Source: Sinomicrobium pectinilyticum (lineage in GTDB: Bacteria > Bacteroidota > Bacteroidia > Flavobacteriales > Flavobacteriaceae). Taken from it: DNA of 64,000 nt. The stretch is from NCBI RefSeq assembly GCF_003725735.1, contig NZ_RJTM01000116.1, positions 1 through 64,000 of the forward strand, written 5' to 3'. Positions 27,144 through 37,396 of the stretch are shown here, piece after piece. The position numbers and the translations under genes were made by a program. Each line of letters begins with the position of its first letter. The stretch's first letter is position 1. The notes beneath the pieces are model-generated. The model was not told the origin of the DNA and ran no database searches. It saw nothing but the letters and a program-made list of their open reading frames with translations.

Positions 27144-30100
27144 TTATTTTTTCACCCTAACCGGATATGGCGGACGCTCCATTTTTTTAGGAGGATTTGC
27201 CTTTAATTCCTTCATCACTTCATCGATAGCCCTTTCCAGTTGCGGGTCTTTTCCCTGTATAACCTGCTCAGGCCATTGCTCTACTTCAATATCGGGAGCC
27301 ACTCCTTCGTTTTCAACACGGAAGCCTTCTTCACTGTAAAAAGCGACATTGGGTGCGGTTACCGATCCCCCGTCAATAAACTCGGGAAAACCGAGTATCC
27401 CTACCAGTCCGCCCCAGGTACGTTTGCCTATGAGTTTCCCTAATTTGAACTTCCGGAACATCCAGGGCAGGAAATCCCCTCCGGACCCGGCTGTTTCGTC
27501 TATGAGCATAACTTTGGGCCCTTGTATGGATGCACTTGGTGACTTCAGGTCCATGCCGTAACGGAAATTCCAGTAGGCCTGCACCGGCCTCTTAAGGATA
27601 TCTATATAATAATCTGCCAGGTAACCTCCGCCGTTAAAGCGTTCGTCAATAATAATGGCTTTTTTATTGGCCTGCGGGAAGAAATACCGCTTAAAATATT
27701 CATGCCCGGCATCTGCCGTATTCGGCACATACACATAGGCTACTTGTCCATCGGTCGCTTCGTGTACTTTTTTCATATTACCTTCTACCCAGTCCCGGTT
27801 CCTCAAAGCCCATTCCCAGGCTATAGGGGTGACCTTGACTTCCCTGGCACCGGATTCGCTATCGGAACTGTTCACCTTCAGCGTCACAATTTTATTCGCT
27901 GTGTTTTCAAAAAAGCTGTAAAGGTTATCTTTGGCCGTAACTTCTTTACCATTCACAGCCAAGAGATAATCTCCTTCACGTACATCCACTCCGGGTTCGG
28001 TCAATGGAGACCGCATTTCGGGATTCCAGTTGAGCCCTCCGTATATTTTCTTGAAACGATAACGGTTTCCTGCCACCTCGTAGTCGGCACCCAGCAATCC
28101 GCCCTGCACGGATTCCGGTTCGTGCAAACGGTCTCCTGTATTCTGAAAACGGTGATGCCCCACGGCAAGTTCGCTGAACATCCATTCCATTACCCGGTAA
28201 AGGTCACTCCGACAGGAAAGGTCCGGCAGGAATATCCGGTATTTTTTCCTCATAGCTTCCCAGTCGGCCCCTTGCATGCCGGGGTCATAGAAATAATCGC
28301 GGTTTACTCTCCAGGCCTCTTCAAAAATATTGTTCCATTCGGCAACCGGATCTATTTTTACCTGTATCGCGTCTACCTTCAGGCTACCGTTTTCCGGTTT
28401 TTTCCCGGTGTCGGTTATTCCCCATTTTCCTTTACTCCGGTACAACATCTTTTCGCCTTTGGCGGCAATCACATAAGCATCCGCTTCCATGATTTCCTCG
28501 TCTTTTCTTTCCTTCAGGTCGTATTTATGCAACATGGCCGGGCCACCGTGCGGAGGCCGGGCCAGGTAAAACAGTTCTCCTTCTTTGGCTATACCAAGAC
28601 CGGAATACATACCGGCCGGTACAGGAATGTCCACAATGCGATTCGCTATACCTTTCCAGTCTACCTTCAGCGGAACGGTATGCTCTTTCTCTTCTTCCTT
28701 CTTATCTTTACCGTCCTTTTTATCGGTTTTCTCCTCTCCCTCTCCTGTCTCCTCCATATCGTTTTCGCGGGCAAAGGGCGACTTCACATCTTTTTGCAGG
28801 GTGATGAGATATATGGAACTGTTCATCTCCATATCTATGGAAGATTGGTCGAACCAGTTCAGCACCGGGCCCGCATCTGTTGAGGCCAGCATATACAAAT
28901 ACTTGCCGGAAGGATCAAATACCGGACTGGAAACACTGGATAATCCGTCGGAAAGCGGATAGGATTTCCCTTCTTTTACCGAGTAGAGGTATGCTCTTTC
29001 AAAGTGAGTATCCGTAATTACCGTATAAGCGATCCAGTCGGAATCTGCCGACCAATCACCGAACAACTCCCGGAATGCGCCCGGCACATATCGTTCGTCC
29101 GAAGCAATTTTTGTCACTTTACCGGATGTGGCATCTGCGAGATAAAAGTTCCTCCCGTTGTCTGAAAAACACAGTTTTTTACTATCAGGAGCCCAATGGA
29201 TACGGGCATAAAACCCTGTTCCTCCCGGTTTGATCACCTTCGCTTCTCCTTTTCCTTCTTTATGCCGGATATGTAATGCGTATTCCCCGCCTGCATCGGA
29301 AAAGTAAGCTATGGATTTTCCGTCCGGTGACCATTCCGGATTTTTTTCATGCACTCCGGGGGTATTGGTAATATTCAAAGGATCTCCTTTTTTGGCAGGT
29401 ACTGTTACTATTTCTCCACGAAAATCCACAACTACCCTGGCCCCGGATGGTGAAATGGAGGCACTCCGGACATAGTTTACACCGGACACAAAACGTTTGC
29501 GTAGCTCCAGCAGATCCGTAGCTATACCTATTTTAAGGCGCCTGGTACTATTTCCGGCCACATCATAGACATGCAGGTAGCCTGCCTGTTCATAGATCAC
29601 CTCCCCGTTGTGTGCGTGCAGGCTCATCACCGGAAAATCTTTATAATCGGTCAGCTGTTCTACTTCTTTTGTCCTCGTATCATAAGAAAAGAGGTTGAAT
29701 TCCCCGTTCCTGTCACTACGAAAGTAAATTTTCGATCCCATCCATCCGGGATTGGTATCGTTACACCCACCGGCAGGTTTCGGGATCTCCACTACGGAAT
29801 GATCGTCCGTATTATAAAGCCATATCCGCGAAATGGTACCTCCCCTGTAGTGCTTCCACTGGGTGAATACATCCCTTAAAGGTGTATAGGCAATATGTCC
29901 GCCATCCGGTGCATACGTAGCCCAGAAAGCATTGGGAATATCCAGCTGCGTCACCTTTCCGCCATCCACACCAACGGTAAACAACTGGGTGTAACGATTG
30001 GTAAAGGTATTCCGTTGTGAGGCAAAAAGAACATTTTTCCCATCGGGAGTAAACCCTCTTACCATATCACTGTACGGATGCCAGGTGAGCCGTCGCGGTA

Positions 30101-30410
30101 TACCTCCGGTTACGGGAACTATATATACATCTACATTGCCGTCATATTCGGCGTTAAAGGCGATCATGGAACCATCCGGAGAAAAAACCGGGGCGGATTC
30201 CACTCCTTCGTCTATGGTCAGTCTCAGCGGATTAGAACCGTCTTTACCGGCCACCCAAAGATCTTCGGCATAAATGAACGCGATATGGGTATCGCTCATC
30301 GCGGGCTGGGACAAAAGCCTGGTGTCATCCGGATCGGGAGCGCTTTTCAGGAGGGGAATGTTCAGGACAATGAATAAAAGAGGCAGTATTGTTTTCATTT
30401 GTATTCTCAT
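27144..30410 (-). CDS. Tricorn-like S41 family peptidase
   Basis: A 1088-residue secreted protease. The signal peptide (about 1-24) is followed by two beta-propeller domains built from TolB/WD-like repeats (APVFSPDGSMIAF, PEWSPDGKSIAYFSD and similar), a charged low-complexity insert (EETGEGEEKTDKKDGKDKK, about residues 553-580), a helical domain, a PDZ domain (about 800-850, GVDVREGDYLLAVNGKEV) and the S41 catalytic core. The nucleophile is Ser976 in DETAGSGGDFLP, and the histidine is likely in ELAVGHHRF. Tricorn relatives trim peptides. Here the protein is exported, so it probably degrades peptides in the periplasm. An alternative start is ATG 30398. Upstream lies the CocE-type hydrolase on the same strand. 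Confidence 0.93.
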   Translation of the reverse strand: MRIQMKTILPLLFIVLNIPLLKSAPDPDDTRLLSQPAMSDTHIAFIYAEDLWVAGKDGSNPLRLTIDEGVESAPVFSPDGSMIAFNAEYDGNVDVYIVPVTGGIPRRLTWHPYSDMVRGFTPDGKNVLFASQRNTFTNRYTQLFTVGVDGGKVTQLDIPNAFWATYAPDGGHIAYTPLRDVFTQWKHYRGGTISRIWLYNTDDHSVVEIPKPAGGCNDTNPGWMGSKIYFRSDRNGEFNLFSYDTRTKEVEQLTDYKDFPVMSLHAHNGEVIYEQAGYLHVYDVAGNSTRRLKIGIATDLLELRKRFVSGVNYVRSASISPSGARVVVDFRGEIVTVPAKKGDPLNITNTPGVHEKNPEWSPDGKSIAYFSDAGGEYALHIRHKEGKGEAKVIKPGGTGFYARIHWAPDSKKLCFSDNGRNFYLADATSGKVTKIASDERYVPGAFRELFGDWSADSDWIAYTVITDTHFERAYLYSVKEGKSYPLSDGLSSVSSPVFDPSGKYLYMLASTDAGPVLNWFDQSSIDMEMNSSIYLITLQKDVKSPFARENDMEETGEGEEKTDKKDGKDKKEEEKEHTVPLKVDWKGIANRIVDIPVPAGMYSGLGIAKEGELFYLARPPHGGPAMLHKYDLKERKDEEIMEADAYVIAAKGEKMLYRSKGKWGITDTGKKPENGSLKVDAIQVKIDPVAEWNNIFEEAWRVNRDYFYDPGMQGADWEAMRKKYRIFLPDLSCRSDLYRVMEWMFSELAVGHHRFQNTGDRLHEPESVQGGLLGADYEVAGNRYRFKKIYGGLNWNPEMRSPLTEPGVDVREGDYLLAVNGKEVTAKDNLYSFFENTANKIVTLKVNSSDSESGAREVKVTPIAWEWALRNRDWVEGNMKKVHEATDGQVAYVYVPNTADAGHEYFKRYFFPQANKKAIIIDERFNGGGYLADYYIDILKRPVQAYWNFRYGMDLKSPSASIQGPKVMLIDETAGSGGDFLPWMFRKFKLGKLIGKRTWGGLVGILGFPEFIDGGSVTAPNVAFYSEEGFRVENEGVAPDIEVEQWPEQVIQGKDPQLERAIDEVMKELKANPPKKMERPPYPVRVKK

Positions 30411-30449
30411 GGTTGGTTATTAAAATATGATGATAAATAACGGGAACAG

Positions 30450-30488
30450 TACCCGAAGCCGTTGAGAGCAGTCTCCGGGCTTCGGGTA
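30450..30488 (-). terminator. Hairpin after the CocE-type hydrolase gene
   Basis: The 11-base arms TACCCGAAGCC (30450-30460) and GGCTTCGGGTA (30478-30488) are perfect complements. They lie 14 bases past the hydrolase stop on the minus strand. The T-run is poor, so termination is only likely. Confidence 0.5.
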
Positions 30489-30501
30489 TGGCAGTCCGTA
30501 G

Positions 30502-32346
30502 TTATTCGTCTTCTTTTAAAACGGTAAATTCAATGGAAGAAGAATTGTATACCCTGTGAGTCTGCTTTTGAAAATCTTCCTTTTTAGCGTAGAAAATATT
30601 ATCTACATAGGTTTGCGGGTTCAGATCGATCAGGGGGAACCAGGTACTCTGCACCTGCACCTGTATTTTGTGCCCTTTTTTAAAGGTATGGAACACATCC
30701 TGCAATTTCACGTTTACATCGGTCACTTCGTCCGGTACAAACGGTTCCGGTTTTTCAAAGCTGTTTCGGAAACGGCCACGCATCACTTCGCTGCGCACCA
30801 TCATATGATAATTGCTCATTTTCAGATAGTCCTGCGTTTCTTCGTAATCCTCCGCATCCGGGGGAAATACATCGATCACTTTGACAATCCAGTCGGCATC
30901 GGTCCCGGTGGTAGACACTTTTAACCTGGCCAGAATCTCCCCGGCCAGTGTCATATCTTCTTCCAGTACCCCGGTTTCAAAAACCAGTACATCCGGCCTC
31001 CGCGCGGCAAAACGCTGATCGTCCGTCATGTATTTTCTGGGCGTAAAAACCACTTTAATGTCTTCGGAATAAGGTACCGGTTTTTTGGGATCACTAATGA
31101 ATTCCTGGTACGAAAACTCCATGGTCATTACCTGTGACAGATTTTGGTTCCTTCCCATACCATACACTTCTTTGGTGGTATTTTCCGGTGGCCAGGTATC
31201 GAATTTATGCCATTCGTGTTTCCCGGTGTCAAACATATATGCCTCCGGTAAGCCGGAATTCTTATCCCCGCTCCCTTTCAGAAAATGATTAAAGAATTTC
31301 GTCTCTATCTCTTCCTGGTAAAATTTGGATATACCATCACCGAAATACACATTACCTATAGCCTGGCGCTTGTTTAATCTTATCCAGTCGCCATGGCTCC
31401 ACGGTCCCATAACGATAGTATTATAATTATCACTGCTCTTCATGGCCTTGTAAGTTGACAAGGGGCCGTAAAGGTCTTCCGCATCAAACCATCCCCCTAC
31501 TACCATCACGGCAGGTTTTATATCCTTCAGGTGCTGGATAATACCTCTCGGCTTCCAGAAATCATCATAGTTCGGATGGTCTTTCAACTGCTGCCAGAAA
31601 ACATTGTCCTCCTTAAAGTATTTATCCAGGTTGGACAACGGGCCTGCATCCAGGAAAAACTGGTATTGGTCCTGCGTACCAAGGTCCGGAAGTTCATACC
31701 AGGTTTCGGTGGTGGGTTTGTCTTTCATATGCCCGAACAACGGGGTAACCCTCCAATAGCTTAACATATAAGCCCCGTTGTGATGAAAATCATCAAAGAA
31801 AAAATCCCCTATGGGAGCCTGCGGGGATACGGCTTTCAGGGCGGGATGCGGATCGAGAAGGCTATAAGTAGAATAAAACCCGGGGTATGAACCTCCCCAT
31901 ACACCTACCCGGCCGTTGTTGTTATCTACATTTTTCACCAGCCAGTCGATCGTATCGTAAGTGTCGGAAGCTTCATCGGTCTGTTTCCTTTTTTTCCGGG
32001 GAATATAGGCTCTCATGTTGTCATATACCCCTTCACTGTTCCAACGGCCTCTTACATCCTGGTACACAATAATATACCCTTCTTTCATCATGGTCTCATT
32101 GGGCCCTATTTTGGAACGGTATTGCCCTTCTCCGTAAGGTGCACAGCTATATGGTGTGCGCTGGAGGACAACCGGATATTTTTTGGTTTTGTCCTTGGGA
32201 CTGTAGATCGTGGCATGAAGCTTAATACCATCCCGCATGGTAATGGCCACTTCCTGCTTATCGTAATGTGCCTTTACATCATATTCCTGCGCAATACAGG
32301 AAATAAAGACAAATAATGTAAATAACAAAGCGGAAAATTTCTTCAT
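30502..32346 (-). CDS. CocE/NonD family hydrolase (X-Pro dipeptidyl-peptidase S15-like)
   Basis: A 614-residue secreted alpha/beta hydrolase. The signal sequence (1 to about 19) ends near FISCIAQ. The conserved opening is VAITMRDGIKLHATIYSPKD. The triad is Ser153 in GGSYPGF, Asp in GGWFDAEDLYG and His in GPWSHGDW. The C-terminal jelly-roll (XPPC) domain has RYRNS-like and GHKIQVQVQSTWFP segments. Relatives include glutaryl-7-ACA acylases, cocaine esterase and X-Pro peptidases, so the substrate cannot be read from the sequence. Together with the downstream tricorn-like protease a peptidase role is reasonable. ATG 32346 was chosen because the signal peptide starts there. Confidence 0.88.
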   Translation of the reverse strand: MKKFSALLFTLFVFISCIAQEYDVKAHYDKQEVAITMRDGIKLHATIYSPKDKTKKYPVVLQRTPYSCAPYGEGQYRSKIGPNETMMKEGYIIVYQDVRGRWNSEGVYDNMRAYIPRKKRKQTDEASDTYDTIDWLVKNVDNNNGRVGVWGGSYPGFYSTYSLLDPHPALKAVSPQAPIGDFFFDDFHHNGAYMLSYWRVTPLFGHMKDKPTTETWYELPDLGTQDQYQFFLDAGPLSNLDKYFKEDNVFWQQLKDHPNYDDFWKPRGIIQHLKDIKPAVMVVGGWFDAEDLYGPLSTYKAMKSSDNYNTIVMGPWSHGDWIRLNKRQAIGNVYFGDGISKFYQEEIETKFFNHFLKGSGDKNSGLPEAYMFDTGKHEWHKFDTWPPENTTKEVYGMGRNQNLSQVMTMEFSYQEFISDPKKPVPYSEDIKVVFTPRKYMTDDQRFAARRPDVLVFETGVLEEDMTLAGEILARLKVSTTGTDADWIVKVIDVFPPDAEDYEETQDYLKMSNYHMMVRSEVMRGRFRNSFEKPEPFVPDEVTDVNVKLQDVFHTFKKGHKIQVQVQSTWFPLIDLNPQTYVDNIFYAKKEDFQKQTHRVYNSSSIEFTVLKEDE

Positions 32347-32394
32347 TGTGAGAATTTTATTGGTATAACATATTAAAAGAAAGTAAATATATAA

Positions 32395-32428
32395 CAAAAA
32401 AAGTACGGTTGTCACCGTACTCTTTTTG
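32395..32428 (-). terminator. Terminator of the DsbD-like gene
   Basis: An 8-base stem AGTACGGT (32402-32409) pairs with 32414-32421 around a TGTC loop. T-runs on either side suit termination in both directions. On the minus strand seven T follow. Confidence 0.8.
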
Positions 32429-32447
32429 TTTCGTGAAAAAGGTATTG

Positions 32448-34406
32448 TTATTTAACACTTTCTGCTCCGGCCTTCAACCAGTCGTGATAGGTATCCGTAT
32501 CCGTATACTGTTGTGGTGGTCCGAGCAATTCCATATCAGGGGTCATAATAATGTAATAAGGCTGTGATGCCGTGTGAAAGTTTATCGCCTGGAAGGTTGC
32601 CCACTTCTCTCCTATCGTCCGGATCTTTTTCACCCTTCCGGATTCCAGTTGATAATTAAACTGTTTTTCCTCCGTAAGTTCCTTACGATCATCTACATAC
32701 AGGGAAATAAGCACATAGTCATTCTTCAACAGTTCATATACCTTAGGCACACTCCACACATTTTCTTCCATTTTCCGGCAGTTTACACAGGCCCAGCCGG
32801 TAAAGTCCAGCAAAATAGGTTTGTCATTCGCTTTTGCATATGCCAGGCCTTCGTCAAAATCCTTAAAACAATTCAGTCCGAGGGGGCAATCGCTTTCCTG
32901 TTGTTTTACACTGTAGAATACCGGGGGCGGGAAACCGCTGAGCAGTTTGAGATGGCCACCGAATATTCCCGAGATCAGGTAGATCACAAACGCGGTTACC
33001 AGTACTCCTGTACTTATCCGCAGAAAGCTGAGTTTCTTCAACGGGCCGTCGTGCGGGAATCTGATCTTCCCGAAGAGGTAAAGGGCCATCAGGGCAAAGA
33101 TCACCACCCATATACCTATAAATACCTCCCGTTTCAGGATACCCCAGTGTTGTACGAGGTCCGCATTGGAAAGGAACTTAAAGGCGAGGGCTAGTTCCAG
33201 GAAGCCGAGTATGACTTTTACCGTGGTCATCCATCCTCCGGAACGGGGCAGGGAATTGAGCCAGTTCGGAAAAAGGGCGAAGAGGGCAAAAGGCAAGGCC
33301 AGGGCAAAACCAAAACCGGTAATCCCGGCGGTAAGCTGCATTGCTCCTCCTTCTGCCGTGAGCGATCCCACCAGTAATGACCCCAGTATCGGACCGGTAC
33401 AGGAGAAAGACACTATAGCCAGGGTCAATGCCATAAAAAAGATACCGATAACGCCTCCGGTACCCGAAGCCGAATCCATCTTATTACCCCACGAACTGGG
33501 AAGGGTAAGCTCATAATACCCAAAGAAGGAAAAGGCAAAAAATACAAAAATGACAAAGAAGGCTATATTAAGCCATACGTTCGTGGAAATGGTATTGAGT
33601 ATTTCCGGGTCCAGCGAATCCAGAAAGTGGAACGGCAGGCTCAACAACATATAGATCACTACTATAAATACCCCGTAGAGTATAGCATTGGAAATTCCTT
33701 TTTTTCGGGTTCCGGACTGTTTTGTAAAAAACGAAACCGTAAGCGGTATCATAGGAAATACGCAGGGCGTCAGTAATGCCAGCAAGCCTCCCAGAAATCC
33801 CAGGATAAAAATCCCGGCCAGGCTGTTGCCTCCCCCTTCTTCCTGCTCTCCTCCTTTCAGAAGTTCCGGGTTCTTCAGGTCGAGCTTCAGGTTTTTGGAA
33901 AGCCGGGCACTTTTTTCGTCCACTTCCAGTTGTTTCACCGCTGCTTTTCCCCCATCCAGGGCAAAGGCGAGGTCCGCATCGGAGAAGATACAGCTTTTGT
34001 CATCACAGGCCTGGTATTCCACCAGTCCCTGTATGACCTTAACTTCCGGATTGAGTAATTTTATTTTCTGTTTAAATACGGCTTTCCCGTCAAAATAGGA
34101 AAGTTCCATATCAAAGATATTGTCATATTCCGTGTGAGATTCACTTTCCAGGATATCTCCCACCAGTTCGAAATCCTCCCCTACGTCTTCAAAAGTAAAA
34201 GAGGTCGGTATGGGGCCGCCTTCAGGGATATTGGTCGTATACAGGTGCCAGTTCTCTACAATGGAAGCTGTCATCACCAATTCATATTCCGTATCCGAAA
34301 GCTTCTCAACGGAGGTATTCCAATTTACCTGTTGTGCCTGTGCCGTGACCTTTGGTGAAAAGGTTAGAAAAAACAATCCGATCAGGATGGGAAGAATGTG
34401 TTTCAT
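32448..34406 (-). CDS. dsbD: DsbD-like thiol:disulfide interchange protein
   Basis: A 652-residue inner-membrane electron carrier that passes reducing power from cytoplasmic thioredoxin to the periplasm. After a signal peptide, the N-terminal DsbD-alpha-like domain (about 25-165) has the redox pair in YQACDDKSC. A Glu/Gly-rich linker leads to eight or so transmembrane helices, whose cysteines sit in LTPCVFPMIP and SFSCTGPILG. The C-terminal thioredoxin domain has WACVNCRKME. All three redox pairs of a complete DsbD are present. Likely clients are cytochrome c maturation and disulfide isomerisation. The haem peroxidase in this window would be one beneficiary. Confidence 0.92.
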   Translation of the reverse strand: MKHILPILIGLFFLTFSPKVTAQAQQVNWNTSVEKLSDTEYELVMTASIVENWHLYTTNIPEGGPIPTSFTFEDVGEDFELVGDILESESHTEYDNIFDMELSYFDGKAVFKQKIKLLNPEVKVIQGLVEYQACDDKSCIFSDADLAFALDGGKAAVKQLEVDEKSARLSKNLKLDLKNPELLKGGEQEEGGGNSLAGIFILGFLGGLLALLTPCVFPMIPLTVSFFTKQSGTRKKGISNAILYGVFIVVIYMLLSLPFHFLDSLDPEILNTISTNVWLNIAFFVIFVFFAFSFFGYYELTLPSSWGNKMDSASGTGGVIGIFFMALTLAIVSFSCTGPILGSLLVGSLTAEGGAMQLTAGITGFGFALALPFALFALFPNWLNSLPRSGGWMTTVKVILGFLELALAFKFLSNADLVQHWGILKREVFIGIWVVIFALMALYLFGKIRFPHDGPLKKLSFLRISTGVLVTAFVIYLISGIFGGHLKLLSGFPPPVFYSVKQQESDCPLGLNCFKDFDEGLAYAKANDKPILLDFTGWACVNCRKMEENVWSVPKVYELLKNDYVLISLYVDDRKELTEEKQFNYQLESGRVKKIRTIGEKWATFQAINFHTASQPYYIIMTPDMELLGPPQQYTDTDTYHDWLKAGAESVK

Positions 34407-34493
34407 TATTTGAACTTGGATTTTTGAAGTGTGATTTCAGATATCAGGTTTTGATTTTATTTGTGTTATCGGGGCCCCGTCTCGGGGACTGCT

Positions 34494-35798
34494 TTAAAAT
34501 ATGCCCGAAATATAAAGGGTATTTACCGTCTCCGGACTTACCTTGTACCGGTTATCCAGACGGTGGCCCACAACCCATACTATATCATCGTCGGAGCACA
34601 ACAGCCAGGTGTTCTGTTTATCCAGTACCGACACCTTTTCGTCCTTAAAAAATTTGCTCAGTTTCTTCCGGTTCGTCATTCCCAAAGGGTAAAAATAATC
34701 GCCTTTTTCCCATTTTCTCAATTTCAGCGGATAGTTTAACTTATCTTTATCAATCTTCACTGTATTTTTATCGGGACCTCCCGGGATTTCAGTTTCTGAA
34801 AACCGCAAATGTACCGGGCTATCGATCTCTTCTGTTCCGGCATCTATGATAAAAAAAGGGTCTTCCTCTTTTTTTAAGGGCTCTATAAGCAGGTTTCCCC
34901 TGTCTTTCAGCATGACATATTTGCCGGAGGTGATTTGCTTCCCGGACATGGCATGCAATAATTTACGGACCTCATCCACCGGAAAAGAGAAATCCTTAAA
35001 CAGGTAATAAAGGTAGGATTCCTGCGGATGCAGCCTGTTCAGTTCTTCCACAGAAATTATCCACCGGTTCCCTTCTTTTCGCATGATATGTTCCCGCAGC
35101 TCGTCCACGTGCTTCATCAGTATGGTTTCGCATTCCGCCAGGTGTTTTTGTGTCCGCCCGAACTGCTGTAAAAAATCGGACGATAATGTCTTTAGTCCAG
35201 GGACAATATTGTGACGTATCTTATTCCGTAAGTACTTGGTATCCGTATTGCTGCTGTCCTCCTGCCACGACCAGTGATTTTCCTGTAAATAGCCGAATAG
35301 CTGCTCCCTTGAAAACGGCAGCAGAGGCCGTACGATCTTTCCGTTTACGGGAGGAATTCCGGACAGGCCTTCTATTCCCGTTCCACGGGACAGGTTTATC
35401 AGAAAAGTCTCCAGGCTGTCATCTGCGTGGTGTGCGGTGAGCAGATACGCTCCTTTTCTTTCATTCAGCAAACGGTCAAACCAGTTATACCGGAGTTCCC
35501 TGGCCGCTATCTGTATGGATGTACCTTTTTCCCGGGCATAATCGCCGGTCTCGAAATGCGCTACATAAATTTCAGTTCCGAGTTCTTCCGACAGTTTCCG
35601 CACAAACTTCTCATCCTCATTACTTTCCTCTCCGCGAAGGTGAAAGTTACAGTGTGCCAATGCCATGTCCAGTCCGGCTGCATGACAAAGCCGGGCGAGC
35701 ACCACACTGTCTATCCCCCCACTGACGGCAACCAGCAACCTGGCCTGTTTCAGATAAGGAAAACCCTTTTCTATATGTTCTTCAAACAATCGTAACAT
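34494..35798 (-). CDS. tilS: tRNA(Ile)-lysidine synthetase
   Basis: A 434-residue N-type ATP pyrophosphatase that converts C34 of the CAU-anticodon tRNA-Ile to lysidine so that it reads AUA. The PP-loop is VSGGIDSVV, followed by HCNFHLRGEES, the ARELRYNWF segment and TAHHADDSLETFL. The C-terminal substrate-binding domain ends with the KLSKFFKDEKVSVLDKQNTW stretch. The frame is open to 35831, but ATG 35798 (MLRLFEEHI) is the typical start. Confidence 0.93.
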   Translation of the reverse strand: MLRLFEEHIEKGFPYLKQARLLVAVSGGIDSVVLARLCHAAGLDMALAHCNFHLRGEESNEDEKFVRKLSEELGTEIYVAHFETGDYAREKGTSIQIAARELRYNWFDRLLNERKGAYLLTAHHADDSLETFLINLSRGTGIEGLSGIPPVNGKIVRPLLPFSREQLFGYLQENHWSWQEDSSNTDTKYLRNKIRHNIVPGLKTLSSDFLQQFGRTQKHLAECETILMKHVDELREHIMRKEGNRWIISVEELNRLHPQESYLYYLFKDFSFPVDEVRKLLHAMSGKQITSGKYVMLKDRGNLLIEPLKKEEDPFFIIDAGTEEIDSPVHLRFSETEIPGGPDKNTVKIDKDKLNYPLKLRKWEKGDYFYPLGMTNRKKLSKFFKDEKVSVLDKQNTWLLCSDDDIVWVVGHRLDNRYKVSPETVNTLYISGIF

Positions 35799-35935
35799 CC
35801 GGCTAAAATAACGGTTCTTCTGCAAAGCCAAAAATCCCTTGCCTTATTCTGTCTTTGCATTTAGGCCCATCACAAGTTATACACCGTAAAATGTCATAGG
35901 TCCCAAAACTTTTTTACAAATTGTCGCATTCCTGT

Positions 35936-37237
35936 TCACTCCTCCAGCACCTTTCGCATAGCTGCTGCCTTCAACATACATTCTTCGTATTCTTTTTCCG
36001 GATCGGATTCCCCGGTAATGGCCCCTCCTACCGTAAAAGATATATAATCATTGGCTTTGTTGTACAGAATACTCCGGATGACCACATTGAAATCAAAATC
36101 ACCCGAGGGTGTAAAATATCCAACTGCCCCGCTGTAAAGCCCCCGCCGGGTGACTTCCAGCTGTTCGATGATCTTCATGGCCGATATCTTCGGTGCCCCG
36201 GTCATGCTCCCCATCGGAAAGGTGGAACGCAATATTTCTACGGACGGAACACTGTCTTCCACTTCGGCCGCAACGGTAGATACCAGTTGATGTACCTGTT
36301 CAAACGTATATACCCGGCATAATTCTTCGACCCGGACACTTCCTTTTTTCGCCGTTACGGACAGGTCGTTGCGCACCAGGTCTACGATCATAATGTTCTC
36401 TGAGCGCTCTTTGGGTGTATTTTCCAGTTCTTCTTTCAGTTTACGGTCTTCTTCCGGAGTTTCCGCACGCCTTGCCGTACCCTTTATCGGCTGGGAGATT
36501 ACCTGATTGCCCGTCCTTTTGAGGTATCGTTCCGGGGAGGCGGACAAAAGGTATTTATCTTCCAGTTTCAGACAGGCGGCAAAAGGCGGGCGGGAAATGG
36601 CATTGAGCCTGAAAAAAGCAGGGACGGGATCAAAAGAACTGTTCACGGCGTAAAATTCCTGGCAGAAATTGGCCTCGTAAATATCCCCCCTGCGAATATG
36701 AGCAAGCAACTGTTCCACCTTTTGCAGGTATGCTTCTTTGGGTATTCTCGCCTTAATATCTTCTTTTCCTATCCGTTCGGGAGGTGTAGTGCCTTCGACA
36801 GCTGTTTTCCGGATGTGTATAAAATCCTCCTCCACTTCGTCATCTACCATAGGCATATAACAGAACTTCGCGGTATTGCCTTTGATAAAAACGATCTTCT
36901 TAGGCTGAAAGAAATAAAGGTCCGGAAATCCCAGGTGATCCGTATTTGCCGATGTCAATCGTTCCACATCGTTCTTCAGGTCATAAGACAGGTACCCGAA
37001 TATCCAGTCGGCAGTAGTCGTCTGGTATTCCTTTAGATCGTCAAAAGCGTGGTGATAATCGGTTTTTATGGCGGTGAGAGCATCTACGGCCAGTACGGCA
37101 TCGAATGTAGGGTACAGATGCTTATAATTATTGCTGTCCAGCCATATTACCTCGGTATGTTGTTGTGCCCATAAAAGTAATTTTTCCTTGAATCCGTCCC
37201 CTTCCTCTAGGGAAAATACAACTTCCGTTCTCTGCAT
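35936..37237 (-). CDS. pabB: Aminodeoxychorismate synthase component I
   Basis: A 433-residue chorismate-binding enzyme that makes 4-amino-4-deoxychorismate for folate. The C-terminal chorismate domain shows YEANFCQEFYAVN, SASPERYLKR, SQPIKGTARR, ENIMIVDLVRNDLS and FPMGSMTGAPK. The PIKGT motif, with its lysine, separates PabB from anthranilate synthase TrpE (PIAGT). The N-terminal part is short and divergent (WIFGYLSYDLKNDVE). The glutaminase component pabA is not adjacent. The gene is divergent from the arginine cluster, with about 340 bases between, where the arginine leader lies. Confidence 0.9.
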   Translation of the reverse strand: MQRTEVVFSLEEGDGFKEKLLLWAQQHTEVIWLDSNNYKHLYPTFDAVLAVDALTAIKTDYHHAFDDLKEYQTTTADWIFGYLSYDLKNDVERLTSANTDHLGFPDLYFFQPKKIVFIKGNTAKFCYMPMVDDEVEEDFIHIRKTAVEGTTPPERIGKEDIKARIPKEAYLQKVEQLLAHIRRGDIYEANFCQEFYAVNSSFDPVPAFFRLNAISRPPFAACLKLEDKYLLSASPERYLKRTGNQVISQPIKGTARRAETPEEDRKLKEELENTPKERSENIMIVDLVRNDLSVTAKKGSVRVEELCRVYTFEQVHQLVSTVAAEVEDSVPSVEILRSTFPMGSMTGAPKISAMKIIEQLEVTRRGLYSGAVGYFTPSGDFDFNVVIRSILYNKANDYISFTVGGAITGESDPEKEYEECMLKAAAMRKVLEE

Positions 37238-37359
37238 TCCTCTGTTTTAGAAAATAAGAATGTTACAAATTTAACAAATCCTTTACGAAAGATTGCCTCT
37301 CAAAAGGATTTTATTTTGTACTATTGCAATGTGAAAAACAAGTACTGGGGTTATCACTA

Positions 37360-37389
37360 TTGAAATTTTTGTTTACCTCAATATTTTTG
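37360..37389 (+). promoter_or_regulatory. Promoter of the arginine leader and operon
   Basis: TTG at 37360-37362 and TATTTTTG at 37382-37389, with a 19-base spacer, are the best -33/-7 pair in this gap. The predicted transcript start at about 37394-37396 lies at the edge of the leader ATG (37397). Confidence 0.65.
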
Positions 37390-37396
37390 ACAGAAA

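Noticed and set aside
27702-28883. A 393-codon open frame on the plus strand opposite the S41 protease gene
   Set aside because: It is antisense to a clear, domain-rich protease. Its translation has no recognisable motif and is rich in Phe/Tyr/His, typical of shadow frames.
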